Part shown: positions 47,651-56,776 of the stretch, piece by piece | Layout of the letters: each line of letters starts with the position of its first letter | Numbering within the stretch: position 1 is the first letter of the stretch | Program-made: the position numbers and the translations under genes | Origin: Rheinheimera sp. D18 | Lineage (GTDB): Bacteria; Pseudomonadota; Gammaproteobacteria; Enterobacterales; Alteromonadaceae | DNA: 64,000 nucleotides | Assembly (NCBI RefSeq): GCF_004345025.1 | Contig: NZ_CP037745.1 | Location: forward strand, 682,001 to 746,000 | Direction of reading: 5' to 3' | Notes under the pieces: model-generated | The model's database searches: none | Seen by the model: only the letters and a program-made list of their open reading frames with translations | Told to the model about the DNA's origin: nothing

Positions 47651-48538
47651 TTATTGTTGTAAGGTAATGCTTTGCATTGTGCTGTCAACGGCAAGTTTAC
47701 CCTGTTGGTAGTCAAATATTGCCTGTTCAATTTCAGCCGCAGTGTTCATTACAAAAGGGCCATATTGCACTATCGGCTCACCAATGGGTTGTGCGGCTAA
47801 TATTAGTACTTTAGCGGCGTGCTCGGCGTGTATTAGCAGAGTGTTGCCTAAGCTTAAGATACCCGCCTGATGCAATGGAACTTGCTGCGTGTCGGTTTCA
47901 GTTTGTACGCTAACAGTACCAATATAAGGGTAAATAAAAGCATTGTGCTCTGCTGGTAGCGTCAAGCTAAGGCTTTGTCCAGCATTTAAGTGCACGTCAT
48001 AATATTGTGGTTCGGTAGTTAAGCCTTGAATTGGCCCACTTAACTGTTGGTTATTCGTGTGTAGTGTACCTGCAACAACCTTAATACTGCCCTGCAACAG
48101 CTGAAGTGTCGGGATCTGCTCGGGCGTAATATCGACATAGGCTGGTGCCTTCATTTTTTCTTTGGCTGGTAAATTAAGCCAAAGCTGAAAGCCTTGCATT
48201 ACACCCGCTTCCTGTTGTGGCATTTCAGAATGAATAATACCACGACCGGCCGTCATCCACTGCACGCCACCGCTTTTTAAATGCCCTTGGTTGCCTAAAT
48301 GATCTTGATGCAGCATATGGCCATCTAACATATAGGTTACGGTTTCAAAACCGCGATGAGGGTGGGGCGGAAAACCTTTAATATAATCGCCGGGTTGATC
48401 TGAACCAAAAAAATCCAGCATTAAAAATGGATCTAACCTCGTGTGCTGGTTTTGGCCAAGGCTGCGTTTAATTTTTACACCGGCACCGTCAGACGCGGCA
48501 ATTGAAGGAATTAGACGCACTAAGGTACGATTTGTCAT
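47651..48538 (-). CDS. Pirin-family protein
   Basis: The 295-residue bicupin has the pirin core LDPFLMLDFFGSDQPGDYIKGFPPHPHRGFETVTYML with metal-binding histidines and GGVQWMTAGRGIIHSEMP. Bacterial pirins include quercetin dioxygenases; the substrate here is unknown. The ATG chosen (MTNRTLVRLIP) has GGAG 6-7 bases upstream; an in-frame ATG 99 bases earlier has no support. It diverges from the outer-membrane barrel gene with about 200 bases between. Confidence 0.92.
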   Translation of the reverse strand: MTNRTLVRLIPSIAASDGAGVKIKRSLGQNQHTRLDPFLMLDFFGSDQPGDYIKGFPPHPHRGFETVTYMLDGHMLHQDHLGNQGHLKSGGVQWMTAGRGIIHSEMPQQEAGVMQGFQLWLNLPAKEKMKAPAYVDITPEQIPTLQLLQGSIKVVAGTLHTNNQQLSGPIQGLTTEPQYYDVHLNAGQSLSLTLPAEHNAFIYPYIGTVSVQTETDTQQVPLHQAGILSLGNTLLIHAEHAAKVLILAAQPIGEPIVQYGPFVMNTAAEIEQAIFDYQQGKLAVDSTMQSITLQQ

Positions 48539-48741
48539 GATGTACTCCGCAAGGTTTTTTCTATTAAACATCATGGGAAATATAAATAAAACCGCATAAT
48601 TTGCCATTAATTTATCTATAAAAGCGAATGGTTGCACTGCGAGTAGTTCAGCCAGCGTTAATTCGTGAGCACTAAGCTAACGTCATTAAAACAAAGCAGT
48701 ACCTAACATCCCTCATCTAGGGGAAAACAAGGAGCAATAAA

Positions 48742-49278
48742 ATGAAAAAGTCATTAGCATTAGCGAGTATTGTAGCATTAGCGTTTGCAGCAGGTGCGCA
48801 AGCTAATATCAAATGGGATTATGTAGGCGCTGGTTATACCGACATGGGTTCTGATGGCCCTTATATTGAAGGTTCATTCCGTGTAGATAACAACTGGGTA
48901 GTAGACGGTAGTTATACGCGCTTATCAGAAGGGCAATTTGATGCCAACCTAGTTCAAGTGGGCGCAAAGTATTTAACTGGTTTTAAACTAGATTTCTCGC
49001 CTACTACACAAACTTACGTTTTAGCCGGTATTGAAAATGCATCTGGCGATGCAGACGATACAGGTGGTTACGGTGGTGTAGGTATGCGTCATCCACTAAC
49101 TGCACAGGTTGAGTTGTACTCTGAAGCTACCTACCACTCTATTGGCGATAATTACGGTAGTTTAGCCGGTGGTATCGCATTTTATTTAAGCCCAGATTGG
49201 GCAATTCGTAGCAATATCGCATTAAATAGCGGCGATACAAAAAATGAATTCCGTTTTGGTATGTCATACCAATTCTAA
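48742..49278 (+). CDS. Small outer-membrane beta-barrel protein
   Basis: The 178-residue precursor has a clear signal peptide cut after AQA (residue 21). The mature part shows alternating hydrophobic/polar strands rich in Tyr, Gly and Asp (IKWDYVGAGYTDMG, VVDGSYTRLSE, QVGAKYLTGFKL) and ends in FGMSYQF, the terminal Phe recognised by the BAM complex. Size and strand count suit an eight-stranded barrel. The function is unknown. The ribosome site AAGGAG is strong. Confidence 0.8.
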   Translation: MKKSLALASIVALAFAAGAQANIKWDYVGAGYTDMGSDGPYIEGSFRVDNNWVVDGSYTRLSEGQFDANLVQVGAKYLTGFKLDFSPTTQTYVLAGIENASGDADDTGGYGGVGMRHPLTAQVELYSEATYHSIGDNYGSLAGGIAFYLSPDWAIRSNIALNSGDTKNEFRFGMSYQF

Positions 49279-49299
49279 TTTAGATTTAAGCTTTAACGC

Positions 49300-49319
49300 A
49301 CAGCGCCTATTGGCGCTGT
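49300..49319. terminator. Hairpin between the barrel gene and ogt
   Basis: ACAGCGCC and GGCGCTGT form a perfect 8-bp stem with a TATT loop. It includes the ogt stop region, so it can serve both convergent genes. The T-run (TTCGTGTTTT) is imperfect on the plus strand. Confidence 0.6.
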
Positions 49320-49759
49320 TCGTGTTTTAGCAACCAAGTTTTTTTATCTAGCCCACCATTGTAACCGGTAAGGGTGCCGTTCGCGCCAATCACTCTGTGG
49401 CAAGGTACCACTATTGCAATTGGATTGCGGCCATTAGCACCGCCGACTGCGCGCACGGCTTTGATATTATTAATCTGCTGTGCAATGTCACCATAGCTAC
49501 GGGTAGTGCCAAAAGGGATGTCGCATAGCGCATGCCAAACTTGTTTTTGAAATACGGTACCTGTAGCGTCAAGTGATAAATTAAACTGATTAAGTTCACC
49601 GGCAAAATAAGCGCTTAACTGCAGCGCTGCCTGCTTGGTTAAGCTTGAGGTGTTGGTAGCCGATAGGGTGCTGCTAACAAAAGCAATTTCAGTGATACCC
49701 TTGTCGTTAGCCTGTATTTTAATGGGCCCAAGCGGGCTATCTATATATTGAGTAAACAC
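49307..49759 (-). CDS. ogt: Methylated-DNA--protein-cysteine methyltransferase
   Basis: This suicide enzyme removes alkyl groups from O6-methylguanine. The acceptor Cys120 lies in the signature IAIVVPCHRVIG, preceded by the DNA-binding helix region FGTTRSYGDIAQQI. At 150 residues it contains the active domain and a short N-terminal domain, as in Ogt. Confidence 0.95.
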   Translation of the reverse strand: MFTQYIDSPLGPIKIQANDKGITEIAFVSSTLSATNTSSLTKQAALQLSAYFAGELNQFNLSLDATGTVFQKQVWHALCDIPFGTTRSYGDIAQQINNIKAVRAVGGANGRNPIAIVVPCHRVIGANGTLTGYNGGLDKKTWLLKHEQRQ

Positions 49760-49919
49760 TGGGTAACCTCCAAATTTATAGCATTGCCGAGCAATAACGT
49801 GGTCTAAGCATATTATATGACAATAGTGACTGTTCCTATTGGTTGTATTGCGAAGTTTGCTGGGTGCGCTTAGTATTACCGCTGGAGAGTTTTATGGACG
49901 GTATTGCATAGGAATTGCC

Positions 49920-50264
49920 ATGTTAGAACATTTTTTTATCCAACTAAGTACAGAACCGCTAAGTATTAGCTTTATACAAAGTATAACGTTGATCGATGAA
50001 TTGTATAACTTTACACCGAGTGCATTTAAAAATGGCGAGCTATTTAACGCCGCTGGCGAAAATAATGGTTCGTGTAAAATCTTAGCCTTTGGTGCGCTAC
50101 ATCAATTATCTGCTCCACAAACGTTACATTTGTATGGCGATTATTACCGGCAGGTAATGGCAACACCTAAAGCGCACGATCATCAAAATATCCGAAACTT
50201 TATGCGTAGTGGTTGGGCTGGCGTAGTATTTGATAACCAACCTTTAACTGCGAAAATGGGCTAA
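49920..50264 (+). CDS. HopJ-family protein
   Basis: The 114-residue protein matches the HopJ type III effector family: IDELYNFTPSAFKNGELFNAAGENNGSCKILAFGALHQLS, GDYYRQVMATPKAHDHQNIRNFMRSGW. The family is named after a plant-pathogen effector, but it is widespread in free-living proteobacteria, so an effector role is unlikely here. Function is unknown. The ATG has AGGA 6 bases upstream; the longer in-frame start 81 bases earlier is not supported. Confidence 0.85.
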   Translation: MLEHFFIQLSTEPLSISFIQSITLIDELYNFTPSAFKNGELFNAAGENNGSCKILAFGALHQLSAPQTLHLYGDYYRQVMATPKAHDHQNIRNFMRSGWAGVVFDNQPLTAKMG

Positions 50265-50387
50265 TTTATCTCAGCATTAACGTAAATTGGCTACTACTTA
50301 GGTTGGTCTACTTTGTTCTGGGCGAGTGCTGTGGTATTTTGGCAGCCGTTTGTCTACATAACAATAACTTAATTTTCAAGGTTCCCA

Positions 50388-51629
50388 ATGCAAGAATCCA
50401 GTGTACTTATCACTAATGATGCCGTAGTACTTGGTTTAATGGCGGCTATTTTAGGCGCTGTTTTTTATACCAGTCACAGCGATAATCGTTTTTTTAAAGC
50501 GTTCTATAAATATGTACCAGCATTACTGCTGTGTTACTTTATTCCATCACTGTTTAATAGTTTTGGCATTATTGATGGTGAAGGTTCATCATTATATAAA
50601 ATGGCGTCACGCTATCTACTGCCAGCAAGTTTAGTATTGTTGACGCTTAGTGTTGATTTTAGAGCTATTCTTGGCCTTGGCCCTAAAGCATTAATTATGT
50701 TTTTAACCGGTACCGCCGGTATTATTATTGGCGGGCCTATAGCGCTAATTACTATGGGATATTTTTTCCCACAAGAGCTAGGTGGCGATGACGTATGGCG
50801 TGGTATGACGACCATTGCTGGCAGTTGGATTGGCGGTGGAGCTAACCAAGCCGCAATGAAAGAAGTATTTAACGTTGATGGCAGCATTTTCTCGGTAATG
50901 ATTACTGTAGATGTACTGGTGGCAAACGTATGGATGGCGGTGCTGTTATTTATAGCCAGCCGTGCTGAGTTTTTTGACCGTAAAAATGGTGCGGATACCA
51001 GCGGTATTATGCACCTGCGCGAAAAAATCGAAAAATACCAAGCTGAAAATGCGCGTATTCCTACATTAACTGACATTATGTTGATTGTTGCAGTAGCCTT
51101 TGGTGTAACCGGATTGTCGCATGCACTGGCCGATCTTATCGCGCCTTGGATTGAGCGTGTAGCACCACAACTTGCAATATACAGTTTAACCAGTAGCTTT
51201 TTTTGGTTGGTGGTTATTGCTACTACTTTGGGCTTAATTATGTCGGCAACCAAGGTGCGTAACCTTGAAGCTGCGGGGGCATCCAAAGTAGGCTCAGCAT
51301 TTTTATATATTTTGGTTGCTACCATAGGCATGCATATGGATGTTACTGCCATTCTTGATTATCCACTGATGTTTTTAGTAGGTATTGTCTGGATGTCAGT
51401 GCATGCCGGTTTATTAATTATTGTCGCAAGACTGATCAAAGCACCGATGTTTTATATGGCAGTTGGTAGCCAGGCTAATGTGGGTGGTGCTGCGTCAGCA
51501 CCTGTGGTTGCAGCGGCGTTTCATCCGTCACTCGCACCAGTTGGTGTGCTGCTAGCGGTGCTGGGCTATGGCTTAGGGACATACGGTGCTTACATTTGCG
51601 GTTTAATTTTACAGCAGGTTGCGCCGTAA
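50388..51629 (+). CDS. DUF819 family membrane protein (YjcL-like)
   Basis: The 413-residue protein has about ten to eleven membrane helices and matches DUF819: AILGAVFYTSHSDNRFFKAFYKYVPALLLCYFIPSLF, TIAGSWIGGGANQAAMKEVF, GSQANVGGAASAPVVAAAFHPSLAPVGVLLAVLGY. The symmetric Gly/Ala-rich motifs resemble elevator-type transporters. The substrate is not known. The start has AAGG upstream. An AI-2E transporter gene follows. Confidence 0.9.
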   Translation: MQESSVLITNDAVVLGLMAAILGAVFYTSHSDNRFFKAFYKYVPALLLCYFIPSLFNSFGIIDGEGSSLYKMASRYLLPASLVLLTLSVDFRAILGLGPKALIMFLTGTAGIIIGGPIALITMGYFFPQELGGDDVWRGMTTIAGSWIGGGANQAAMKEVFNVDGSIFSVMITVDVLVANVWMAVLLFIASRAEFFDRKNGADTSGIMHLREKIEKYQAENARIPTLTDIMLIVAVAFGVTGLSHALADLIAPWIERVAPQLAIYSLTSSFFWLVVIATTLGLIMSATKVRNLEAAGASKVGSAFLYILVATIGMHMDVTAILDYPLMFLVGIVWMSVHAGLLIIVARLIKAPMFYMAVGSQANVGGAASAPVVAAAFHPSLAPVGVLLAVLGYGLGTYGAYICGLILQQVAP

Positions 51630-51656
51630 TAAAGGCATAATTAAAAGGATATATTG

Positions 51657-52742
51657 ATGGCTACAAAGTTTCAAACAGAGTCGCGTCACTATGTGCTAAT
51701 TATTGCGTTATTACTGGCGCTGTATGCCAGTTATTTACTTGTGGCACCCTATGTCGGTGCCATCGTCTTGGCTTTTGTGCTGTCATTATTATGCTTTCCA
51801 GTACATCAGTATATTGAACGAAAAATTCCCGGTAAGCCTAACCTCGTCGCCAGCCTTTCTTGTTTGTTATTGGTTGTCGTAATTTTGGTGCCCGCTTCAT
51901 TGGTGTTTATAGCAATAGTACAGCAAGGTATAGTCTTTACTAAGCAAAGTTATCATTGGTTAAGTACCGGCGGCGCTGAGCAACTAATGCAGCATGGCGC
52001 GGTGCAACGGACACTTGATTATGTAAATCAAATATCGCCGGCTGGAGAAATTAGCGGCGAAAGCATTGTGAAACAACTTACCGAGTTTTCATCTGGCTTT
52101 GGCAAAGAACTATTAAATTTCAGTACCCAATTGGTTGGTGATATTACCGGTTTGATATTTGGTTTCGTATTGATGCTGTTTATCTTGTTTTTTTTACTAC
52201 GCGACCATGAAAAAATCGTAAATTCATTGCACTGGATAATTCCGTTATCACGTTCGCAGGAAGAGGCGTTGTTAAGTGAAGCTAAAACTGTAGCGCGTTC
52301 GGCAGTCATTGGTTCGTTTTTAACTGCCATTGCCCAAGGTGTCGCTGGTGGTATTGCCATTGCTATTGTTGGTTTGCCAGGCTTATTTTGGGGGACGATG
52401 ATGGCATTTGCCTCGTTTATTCCCGCGGTAGGCACGGCACTAATTTGGATCCCAGCCTGTGTATATTTATTACTAACGGGTGATTGGCCATGGGCATTGT
52501 TTTTAGCGATATGGGGTGTAGTCGTAGTGGGCTCTATTGATAACGTGCTTAGGCCGTTGCTGATGCAGGGCAGTTCAGGCATGAGTACTTTACTTATATT
52601 TCTATCGCTGATTGGTGGTATTCAATTGTTCGGTTTAATCGGTGTAATTTACGGGCCAATAATATTTGCCCTAACCATAGTGCTTATTAGGCTGTACACC
52701 ATAGAGTTTAAAGACTTTTTAGCACAACAAGATAAAAGTTAA
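51657..52742 (+). CDS. AI-2E family transporter
   Basis: The 361-residue membrane protein matches the AI-2E (PerM/TqsA) family: FVLSLLCFPVHQYIERKI, the long central amphipathic stretch, FVLMLFILFFLLRDHEKIV, AIVGLPGLFWGTMMAFASFIPAVGTALIWIP and the end GLIGVIYGPIIFALTIVLIRLY. Members have been linked to autoinducer or Na+(Li+)/H+ transport. The ATG has AAGGAT upstream and lies 27 bases after the DUF819 gene, so the two are likely co-transcribed. A strong terminator follows. Confidence 0.9.
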   Translation: MATKFQTESRHYVLIIALLLALYASYLLVAPYVGAIVLAFVLSLLCFPVHQYIERKIPGKPNLVASLSCLLLVVVILVPASLVFIAIVQQGIVFTKQSYHWLSTGGAEQLMQHGAVQRTLDYVNQISPAGEISGESIVKQLTEFSSGFGKELLNFSTQLVGDITGLIFGFVLMLFILFFLLRDHEKIVNSLHWIIPLSRSQEEALLSEAKTVARSAVIGSFLTAIAQGVAGGIAIAIVGLPGLFWGTMMAFASFIPAVGTALIWIPACVYLLLTGDWPWALFLAIWGVVVVGSIDNVLRPLLMQGSSGMSTLLIFLSLIGGIQLFGLIGVIYGPIIFALTIVLIRLYTIEFKDFLAQQDKS

Positions 52743-52770
52743 GCATAGCGGTGCATGTCACATAAAATAC

Positions 52771-52800
52771 AAAAGGCCAGTTTTTATACTGGCCTTTTTT
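52771..52800. terminator. Bidirectional intrinsic terminator
   Basis: GGCCAGT and ACTGGCC pair around TTTTAT, flanked by AAAA on one side and six T residues on the other. It can end both the AI-2E transporter transcript and the convergent YjfB-like transcript. Confidence 0.9.
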
Positions 52801-52814
52801 CTTAAAAATATTAA

Positions 52815-53009
52815 TTACACCGTAATATTAATATTTTGTCCCAAGTTACCAACTGGGGCAGAAGCTTGTACTTGCTCAACTGATTGCATAGCACTTTGTA
52901 CTAGCATAGTTGCCATTTTAGCTTCTTGATTTTGCTGCTTATTAGCCATTACAGCTGCCAAAACTTCATAGCCTTGGTTTGATGATGCAGCGCCAACGGA
53001 TTGACTCAT
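52815..53009 (-). CDS. Small YjfB-like putative motility protein, 64 residues
   Basis: The 64-residue protein has a Gln/Met/Ala-rich helical middle and ends NLGQNINITV, similar to the LGGNIDIRV end of Bacillus YjfB-type putative motility proteins. The ribosome site AAAGGAGG is the strongest in the window, which supports a real and well-translated gene. The function is unknown and no flagellar genes are nearby. Confidence 0.6.
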   Translation of the reverse strand: MSQSVGAASSNQGYEVLAAVMANKQQNQEAKMATMLVQSAMQSVEQVQASAPVGNLGQNINITV

Positions 53010-53080
53010 AGTACCTCCTTTGTCAACTCATCTAGACTGTAGCGGCAGACACTAAGATTACTTTAGCTTAATTTTGCATA

Positions 53081-53113
53081 AAAAAATACCGCCCGTTGCA
53101 GCGGGCGGTATTT
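53081..53113 (-). terminator. Intrinsic terminator after the DUF2726 gene
   Basis: AAATACCGCCCG and CGGGCGGTATTT form a perfect 12-bp stem with a 6-base loop; on the minus strand a T-run continues (six T in all). It ends the DUF2726 transcript before the YjfB-like gene. Confidence 0.9.
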
Positions 53114-53148
53114 CAACTTAGCGCGGAGTGACTCATTTCTCCAAAGCG

Positions 53149-53799
53149 TTAAGAAGCCTGTATAAGCGCAGTTTGCTGCGCCTTAATTTGAGAGTGTGAT
53201 AAAGCGGGCACTGGCAAAGTATTGCCGCTAACTGCCGGTTTTAGCGAGCGTACCGGACGTGTTGGGCCTTTCTTCACTAAACCTTTAAACATAGGTTCTG
53301 GCTTAGCTACTGTTTTACCTAACCGTGCCGCAATAGCCGTTTGAATATCTGCTGCGGTGTAACCTACTTTTATTTTCATGCGCAGATAAGGCACGCCTGC
53401 AGCATCTAAAGCGCCATTTACAAACCAGTCAGGTACGGCATTGTGTCCATCTTTAGTGCTGTTGTTTACCAAATCTAGCACTGCTACTACGCTTAAATCC
53501 GTCGGATCGCAGAGTACAAAATCAAGATACTTGGCATTTAGCTTTAATAGCGTGTTATTGCGCGCTTTATCGCTGATACCGGTTTTTAAATCCAACACAT
53601 CTGACAGGCGCACACGATTTAATATTTTATATTCGTTAATTACGGCTTTTTCTAGCAGTTGCATAAAAGAGCGTTCAACTGGGCTAAATAAACTGGTTTT
53701 TCTTTGTAGTGGAAACGGATTGCCACTGTCGACAAAGCGGCTAGCCACCAGCGCGACCACTATTACTAACATTAATATTAATAGCAGGACAAATTCCAT
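53149..53799 (-). CDS. DUF2726 protein with N-terminal membrane anchor
   Basis: A single membrane helix (FVLLLILMLVIVVALVA) is followed by a DUF2726 domain (SPVERSFMQLLEKAV, RVRLSDVLDL, LDFVLCDPTDLSVVAVLDLVNNS, AGVPYLRMKIKVGYTAADIQTAI), a fold related to restriction-endonuclease-like nuclease domains, also seen with topoisomerase zinc fingers. The C-terminal 50 residues are basic and disordered. The function is unknown. Confidence 0.85.
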   Translation of the reverse strand: MEFVLLLILMLVIVVALVASRFVDSGNPFPLQRKTSLFSPVERSFMQLLEKAVINEYKILNRVRLSDVLDLKTGISDKARNNTLLKLNAKYLDFVLCDPTDLSVVAVLDLVNNSTKDGHNAVPDWFVNGALDAAGVPYLRMKIKVGYTAADIQTAIAARLGKTVAKPEPMFKGLVKKGPTRPVRSLKPAVSGNTLPVPALSHSQIKAQQTALIQAS

Positions 53800-53860
53800 G
53801 CATACCTCCGACAGAAAATTGACAAGGTGTCAGATACACCAATAACTTAAATATTATTAA

Positions 53861-53892
53861 GCACAAGTTGTGCCATCTTTTTGGTTTAAACC
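53861..53892 (+). promoter_or_regulatory. Two palindromes upstream of aceB, candidate operators
   Basis: GCACAA-G-TTGTGC (6-bp arms) and GGTTTAAACC (10-bp palindrome) lie 10 bases apart, about 150-180 bases before aceB in a 238-base intergenic region. No good sigma-70 boxes are visible. They are candidate binding sites for a regulator of the glyoxylate shunt or of the divergent DUF2726 gene. Confidence 0.35.
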
Positions 53893-54037
53893 TAAAATTG
53901 TGTATTTCAGTAGTGAATGGCTAGCATTGTTGGCATTAATGTATTTTATAGTTAAAAAGCGCTTATAGTTCGTGCTCAATCTGATACCCAGCCGCTAATG
54001 CGCCAATATTGGTATCCGTCGATAAAAGGACAGACTT

Positions 54038-55642
54038 ATGACTACAAGCATCAGCCGTGCCGGTTTAACTATAAATGCAGCATTAAATGCAGATTATGAC
54101 AGTATTCTAACTGAGCAAGCCTGTGCCTTGCTGGTTGAATTGACTCGTAAATTTCGTCCAGAGCTAACTAAATTACTAGCAGCACGTCAAAGCAAACAGC
54201 AACAGTATGACGCTGGTGCACTGCCTGATTTTTTGCCGCAGACGGCTAACATTCGTCAGTCGGAATGGCAGATAGCGGCAATACCGGCTGATTTACAAGA
54301 CCGTCGTGTTGAAATTACCGGCCCAGTAGAGCGCAAGATGATCATCAACGCCTTGAACGCCGATGTAAAAGTGTTTATGGCTGATTTTGAAGATTCGCAA
54401 GCACCGAGCTGGAGCGGTGTTATCGAAGGGCAAATAAATTTACGTGATGCCAATTTAGGTCAAATTAGTTATACCGATGCGCAAACCGGTAAACATTACG
54501 CCTTAAACGCTGACCCAGCGCTGCTGATTGCTCGGGTGCGTGGTTTGCATTTATTTGAAAAGCATCTGCTAGTTGATGGCGAGCAAGTGCCTGGTTCGCT
54601 GGTTGATTTCGCGCTGTATTTTTTACACAACTATCAAGTTCGACTTGCCAAGAATACCGGTGTTTATTATTACCTACCTAAATTACAAACTCATGTCGAG
54701 GCTAAATGGTGGGCTGACGTATTTAGCTATACCGAACAAAAGTTTAGCCAAAGTACGGGTACTATTCGTGCGACCGTGTTAATTGAAACTCTGCCGGCAG
54801 TATTTGAGATGGATGAAATTCTATATATGCTGCGCGATCACATTGTAGCGCTCAATTGTGGCCGCTGGGATTATATCTTTAGTTATATTAAAACCTTAAA
54901 AAATCATGCTGATCGCGTCCTACCTGATCGGCAAGTGGTTACCATGAAACAACCATTTTTAAATGCCTACTCACGCTTGCTGATAAAAACCTGCCATAAA
55001 AGAGGGGCGCTAGCCATGGGCGGTATGGCTGCATTTATACCCGCCAAAGATGCGGAACAAAATGCGGCCATTTTAGCTAAAGTGCATGCCGATAAAGAGC
55101 TAGAAGCGAGTAATGGGCACGATGGCACCTGGGTTGCGCACCCTGGGTTAGCTGCGACAGCAAATGCGGTGTTTGCTAAATATTTAATAGGTAATAAGCA
55201 AAACCAGTTGGATATTAGCCGCCAAAGTGATGCAGAGATTACCGCAGCGCAGCTATTAGCGCCTTGCGAGGGCGAGCGCACCGAAGAAGGTATGCGGACT
55301 AATATTCGTGTGGCACTGCAGTATATTGCTGCATGGCTAAGCGGCAAAGGTTGTGTGCCTATTTACGGCTTAATGGAGGATGCTGCAACGGCAGAAATTT
55401 CTCGTACCTCGATTTGGCAATGGATAAAACACGGAAAAAGCTTAAGTAATGGCAAGCTGATTACCAAAGCCCTATTTGTCGCGATGCTAGAGCAAGAAGC
55501 AAAGATCGTGCGCTCAGAAGTAGGTGAAACTAACTGGGCCGAGCAAAATTTTGTTCGTGCTCAGCAATTATTACTAGATATTACTACTTCTGAACAGCTA
55601 GTAGACTTTCTTACCCTGCCAGCCTATCAGTTACTAGATTAA
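54038..55642 (+). CDS. aceB: Malate synthase A
   Basis: Malate synthase condenses glyoxylate and acetyl-CoA to malate, the second step of the glyoxylate shunt. The 534-residue protein is the A-type: FMADFEDSQAPSW, LPKLQTHVEAKWW, RATVLIETLPAVFEMDEILYML, GRWDYIFSYIKTL and GTWVAHPGLA are all present. The start has AAAGGA about 11 bases upstream. It is followed by a terminator, so aceB and aceA form separate units. Confidence 0.97.
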   Translation: MTTSISRAGLTINAALNADYDSILTEQACALLVELTRKFRPELTKLLAARQSKQQQYDAGALPDFLPQTANIRQSEWQIAAIPADLQDRRVEITGPVERKMIINALNADVKVFMADFEDSQAPSWSGVIEGQINLRDANLGQISYTDAQTGKHYALNADPALLIARVRGLHLFEKHLLVDGEQVPGSLVDFALYFLHNYQVRLAKNTGVYYYLPKLQTHVEAKWWADVFSYTEQKFSQSTGTIRATVLIETLPAVFEMDEILYMLRDHIVALNCGRWDYIFSYIKTLKNHADRVLPDRQVVTMKQPFLNAYSRLLIKTCHKRGALAMGGMAAFIPAKDAEQNAAILAKVHADKELEASNGHDGTWVAHPGLAATANAVFAKYLIGNKQNQLDISRQSDAEITAAQLLAPCEGERTEEGMRTNIRVALQYIAAWLSGKGCVPIYGLMEDAATAEISRTSIWQWIKHGKSLSNGKLITKALFVAMLEQEAKIVRSEVGETNWAEQNFVRAQQLLLDITTSEQLVDFLTLPAYQLLD

Positions 55643-55660
55643 GCTGAGTAAACCAAATGC

Positions 55661-55692
55661 AAAAGGCGCTGTCAGTCTGACAGCGCCTTTTT
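55661..55692. terminator. Intrinsic terminator after aceB, shared with the LysR gene
   Basis: AAAAGGCGCTGTCA and TGACAGCGCCTTTT form a 14-bp stem with a 3-base loop and T/A runs on both sides. It can end both converging transcripts. Confidence 0.9.
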
Positions 55693-55759
55693 CGTGTTTG
55701 TTACTTAGCCTTTTAATATAGCGGCTATGGTGTTAGTTACTCTTAGTATATTTGGCGTT

Positions 55760-56698
55760 TTAATTTAGTTCATCGGCCGTTTCTACTATTAATCGGCGAA
55801 ACCAAATATGACTAGCATCTTGATGCAGCAAAGGGCTCCAAATCATTTTTAGCTCAATCGAAGGAATGGCAAACGGTGGGTCCATAATGGCCATAGTAGG
55901 GTCATTGGCATAAAGCCGAGCCGCATGGCTGGGTAGGGTCGCAATTAAATCTATACCAACCGCGAGGTGCATTGCGACATGATAATTACGGGTAAATACC
56001 GAGATGTTGCGTTGTTTACCCAGCTTAGCGAGTGCCTCATCTACCCAGCCTAATTTCTGTACGTCTTTAGGGTCCATACCTACGCCAACACCGAAGCCGG
56101 TTTTACTTACCCAGATATGTTGGGCTTTTAAATAGCTGTCTAAATTGAAGTTTTTTAGTACTGGATTTTGTGCATTAATGAGGCAAGAAAAACTATCACG
56201 CCAAACGGTTTTTTGATGAAACGATTGCGGTAGTTGGTCAAAGCGGTTAATCGCCATATCTACCTTACCGTTTTCTACGTCGTGAAAGGTAACGTCTGAT
56301 GGCGTCATGATATCTAAACTGGTGTGTGGTGCTTGTACACGCATTTTCTTCAGCAGCGCAGGGATCAAGGTAGATGCTGCGTAATCACTGGCCATGATAC
56401 GAAATACGCGCTGGCTAAGAAGCGGTTCAAAGTCTTTGTTAGGTTGCAGAGTTTCTTCTAGAGTTAGCAATACGCCACGTACAATGGGTGCTAACTCACG
56501 AGCGCGTTCGGTTGGCACCATACCTTCAGATGTGCGCACAAGTATGGGATCATTAAGTAAATCACGCAGTCGTTTTAAGCCATTACTCATCGCCGGCTGG
56601 GTAATATTAAGTTGGTGCGCGGCCCGAGTAACGTTTTTTTCCCGCAGTAATACGTCTAGATAAACCAGCAGGTTTAAATCCATTTTCTTAATATTCAT
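55760..56698 (-). CDS. LysR-family transcriptional regulator
   Basis: The 312-residue protein starts MNIKKMDLNLLVYLDVLLREKNVTRAAHQLNITQPAMSNGLKRLRDLLND, a typical LysR winged helix-turn-helix, followed by a substrate-binding domain. It lies between aceB and aceA and is divergent from aceA, the arrangement of LysR regulators that control the neighbouring gene. Control of the glyoxylate shunt in response to a metabolite is the natural guess but is not shown by the sequence. Confidence 0.92.
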   Translation of the reverse strand: MNIKKMDLNLLVYLDVLLREKNVTRAAHQLNITQPAMSNGLKRLRDLLNDPILVRTSEGMVPTERARELAPIVRGVLLTLEETLQPNKDFEPLLSQRVFRIMASDYAASTLIPALLKKMRVQAPHTSLDIMTPSDVTFHDVENGKVDMAINRFDQLPQSFHQKTVWRDSFSCLINAQNPVLKNFNLDSYLKAQHIWVSKTGFGVGVGMDPKDVQKLGWVDEALAKLGKQRNISVFTRNYHVAMHLAVGIDLIATLPSHAARLYANDPTMAIMDPPFAIPSIELKMIWSPLLHQDASHIWFRRLIVETADELN

Positions 56699-56776
56699 AT
56701 ATTTAATAACCGACTGACTTTGTATAAGTGTAATGAATCATAGCACTGGCTATACGGCAGTCGTCAAGTGCGCTTT

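Noticed and set aside
49920..50264. HopJ gene as evidence of a pathogen
   Set aside because: The family occurs widely outside pathogens, and no secretion-system gene is in the window.
50612..51352. 246-codon open frame antisense to the DUF819 gene
   Set aside because: It is a long shadow frame opposite a clear membrane-protein gene, with composition typical of reverse-complemented hydrophobic codons.
52028..52582. 184-codon open frame antisense to the AI-2E transporter gene
   Set aside because: Same reason: a shadow of a membrane protein, without start signals or motifs.
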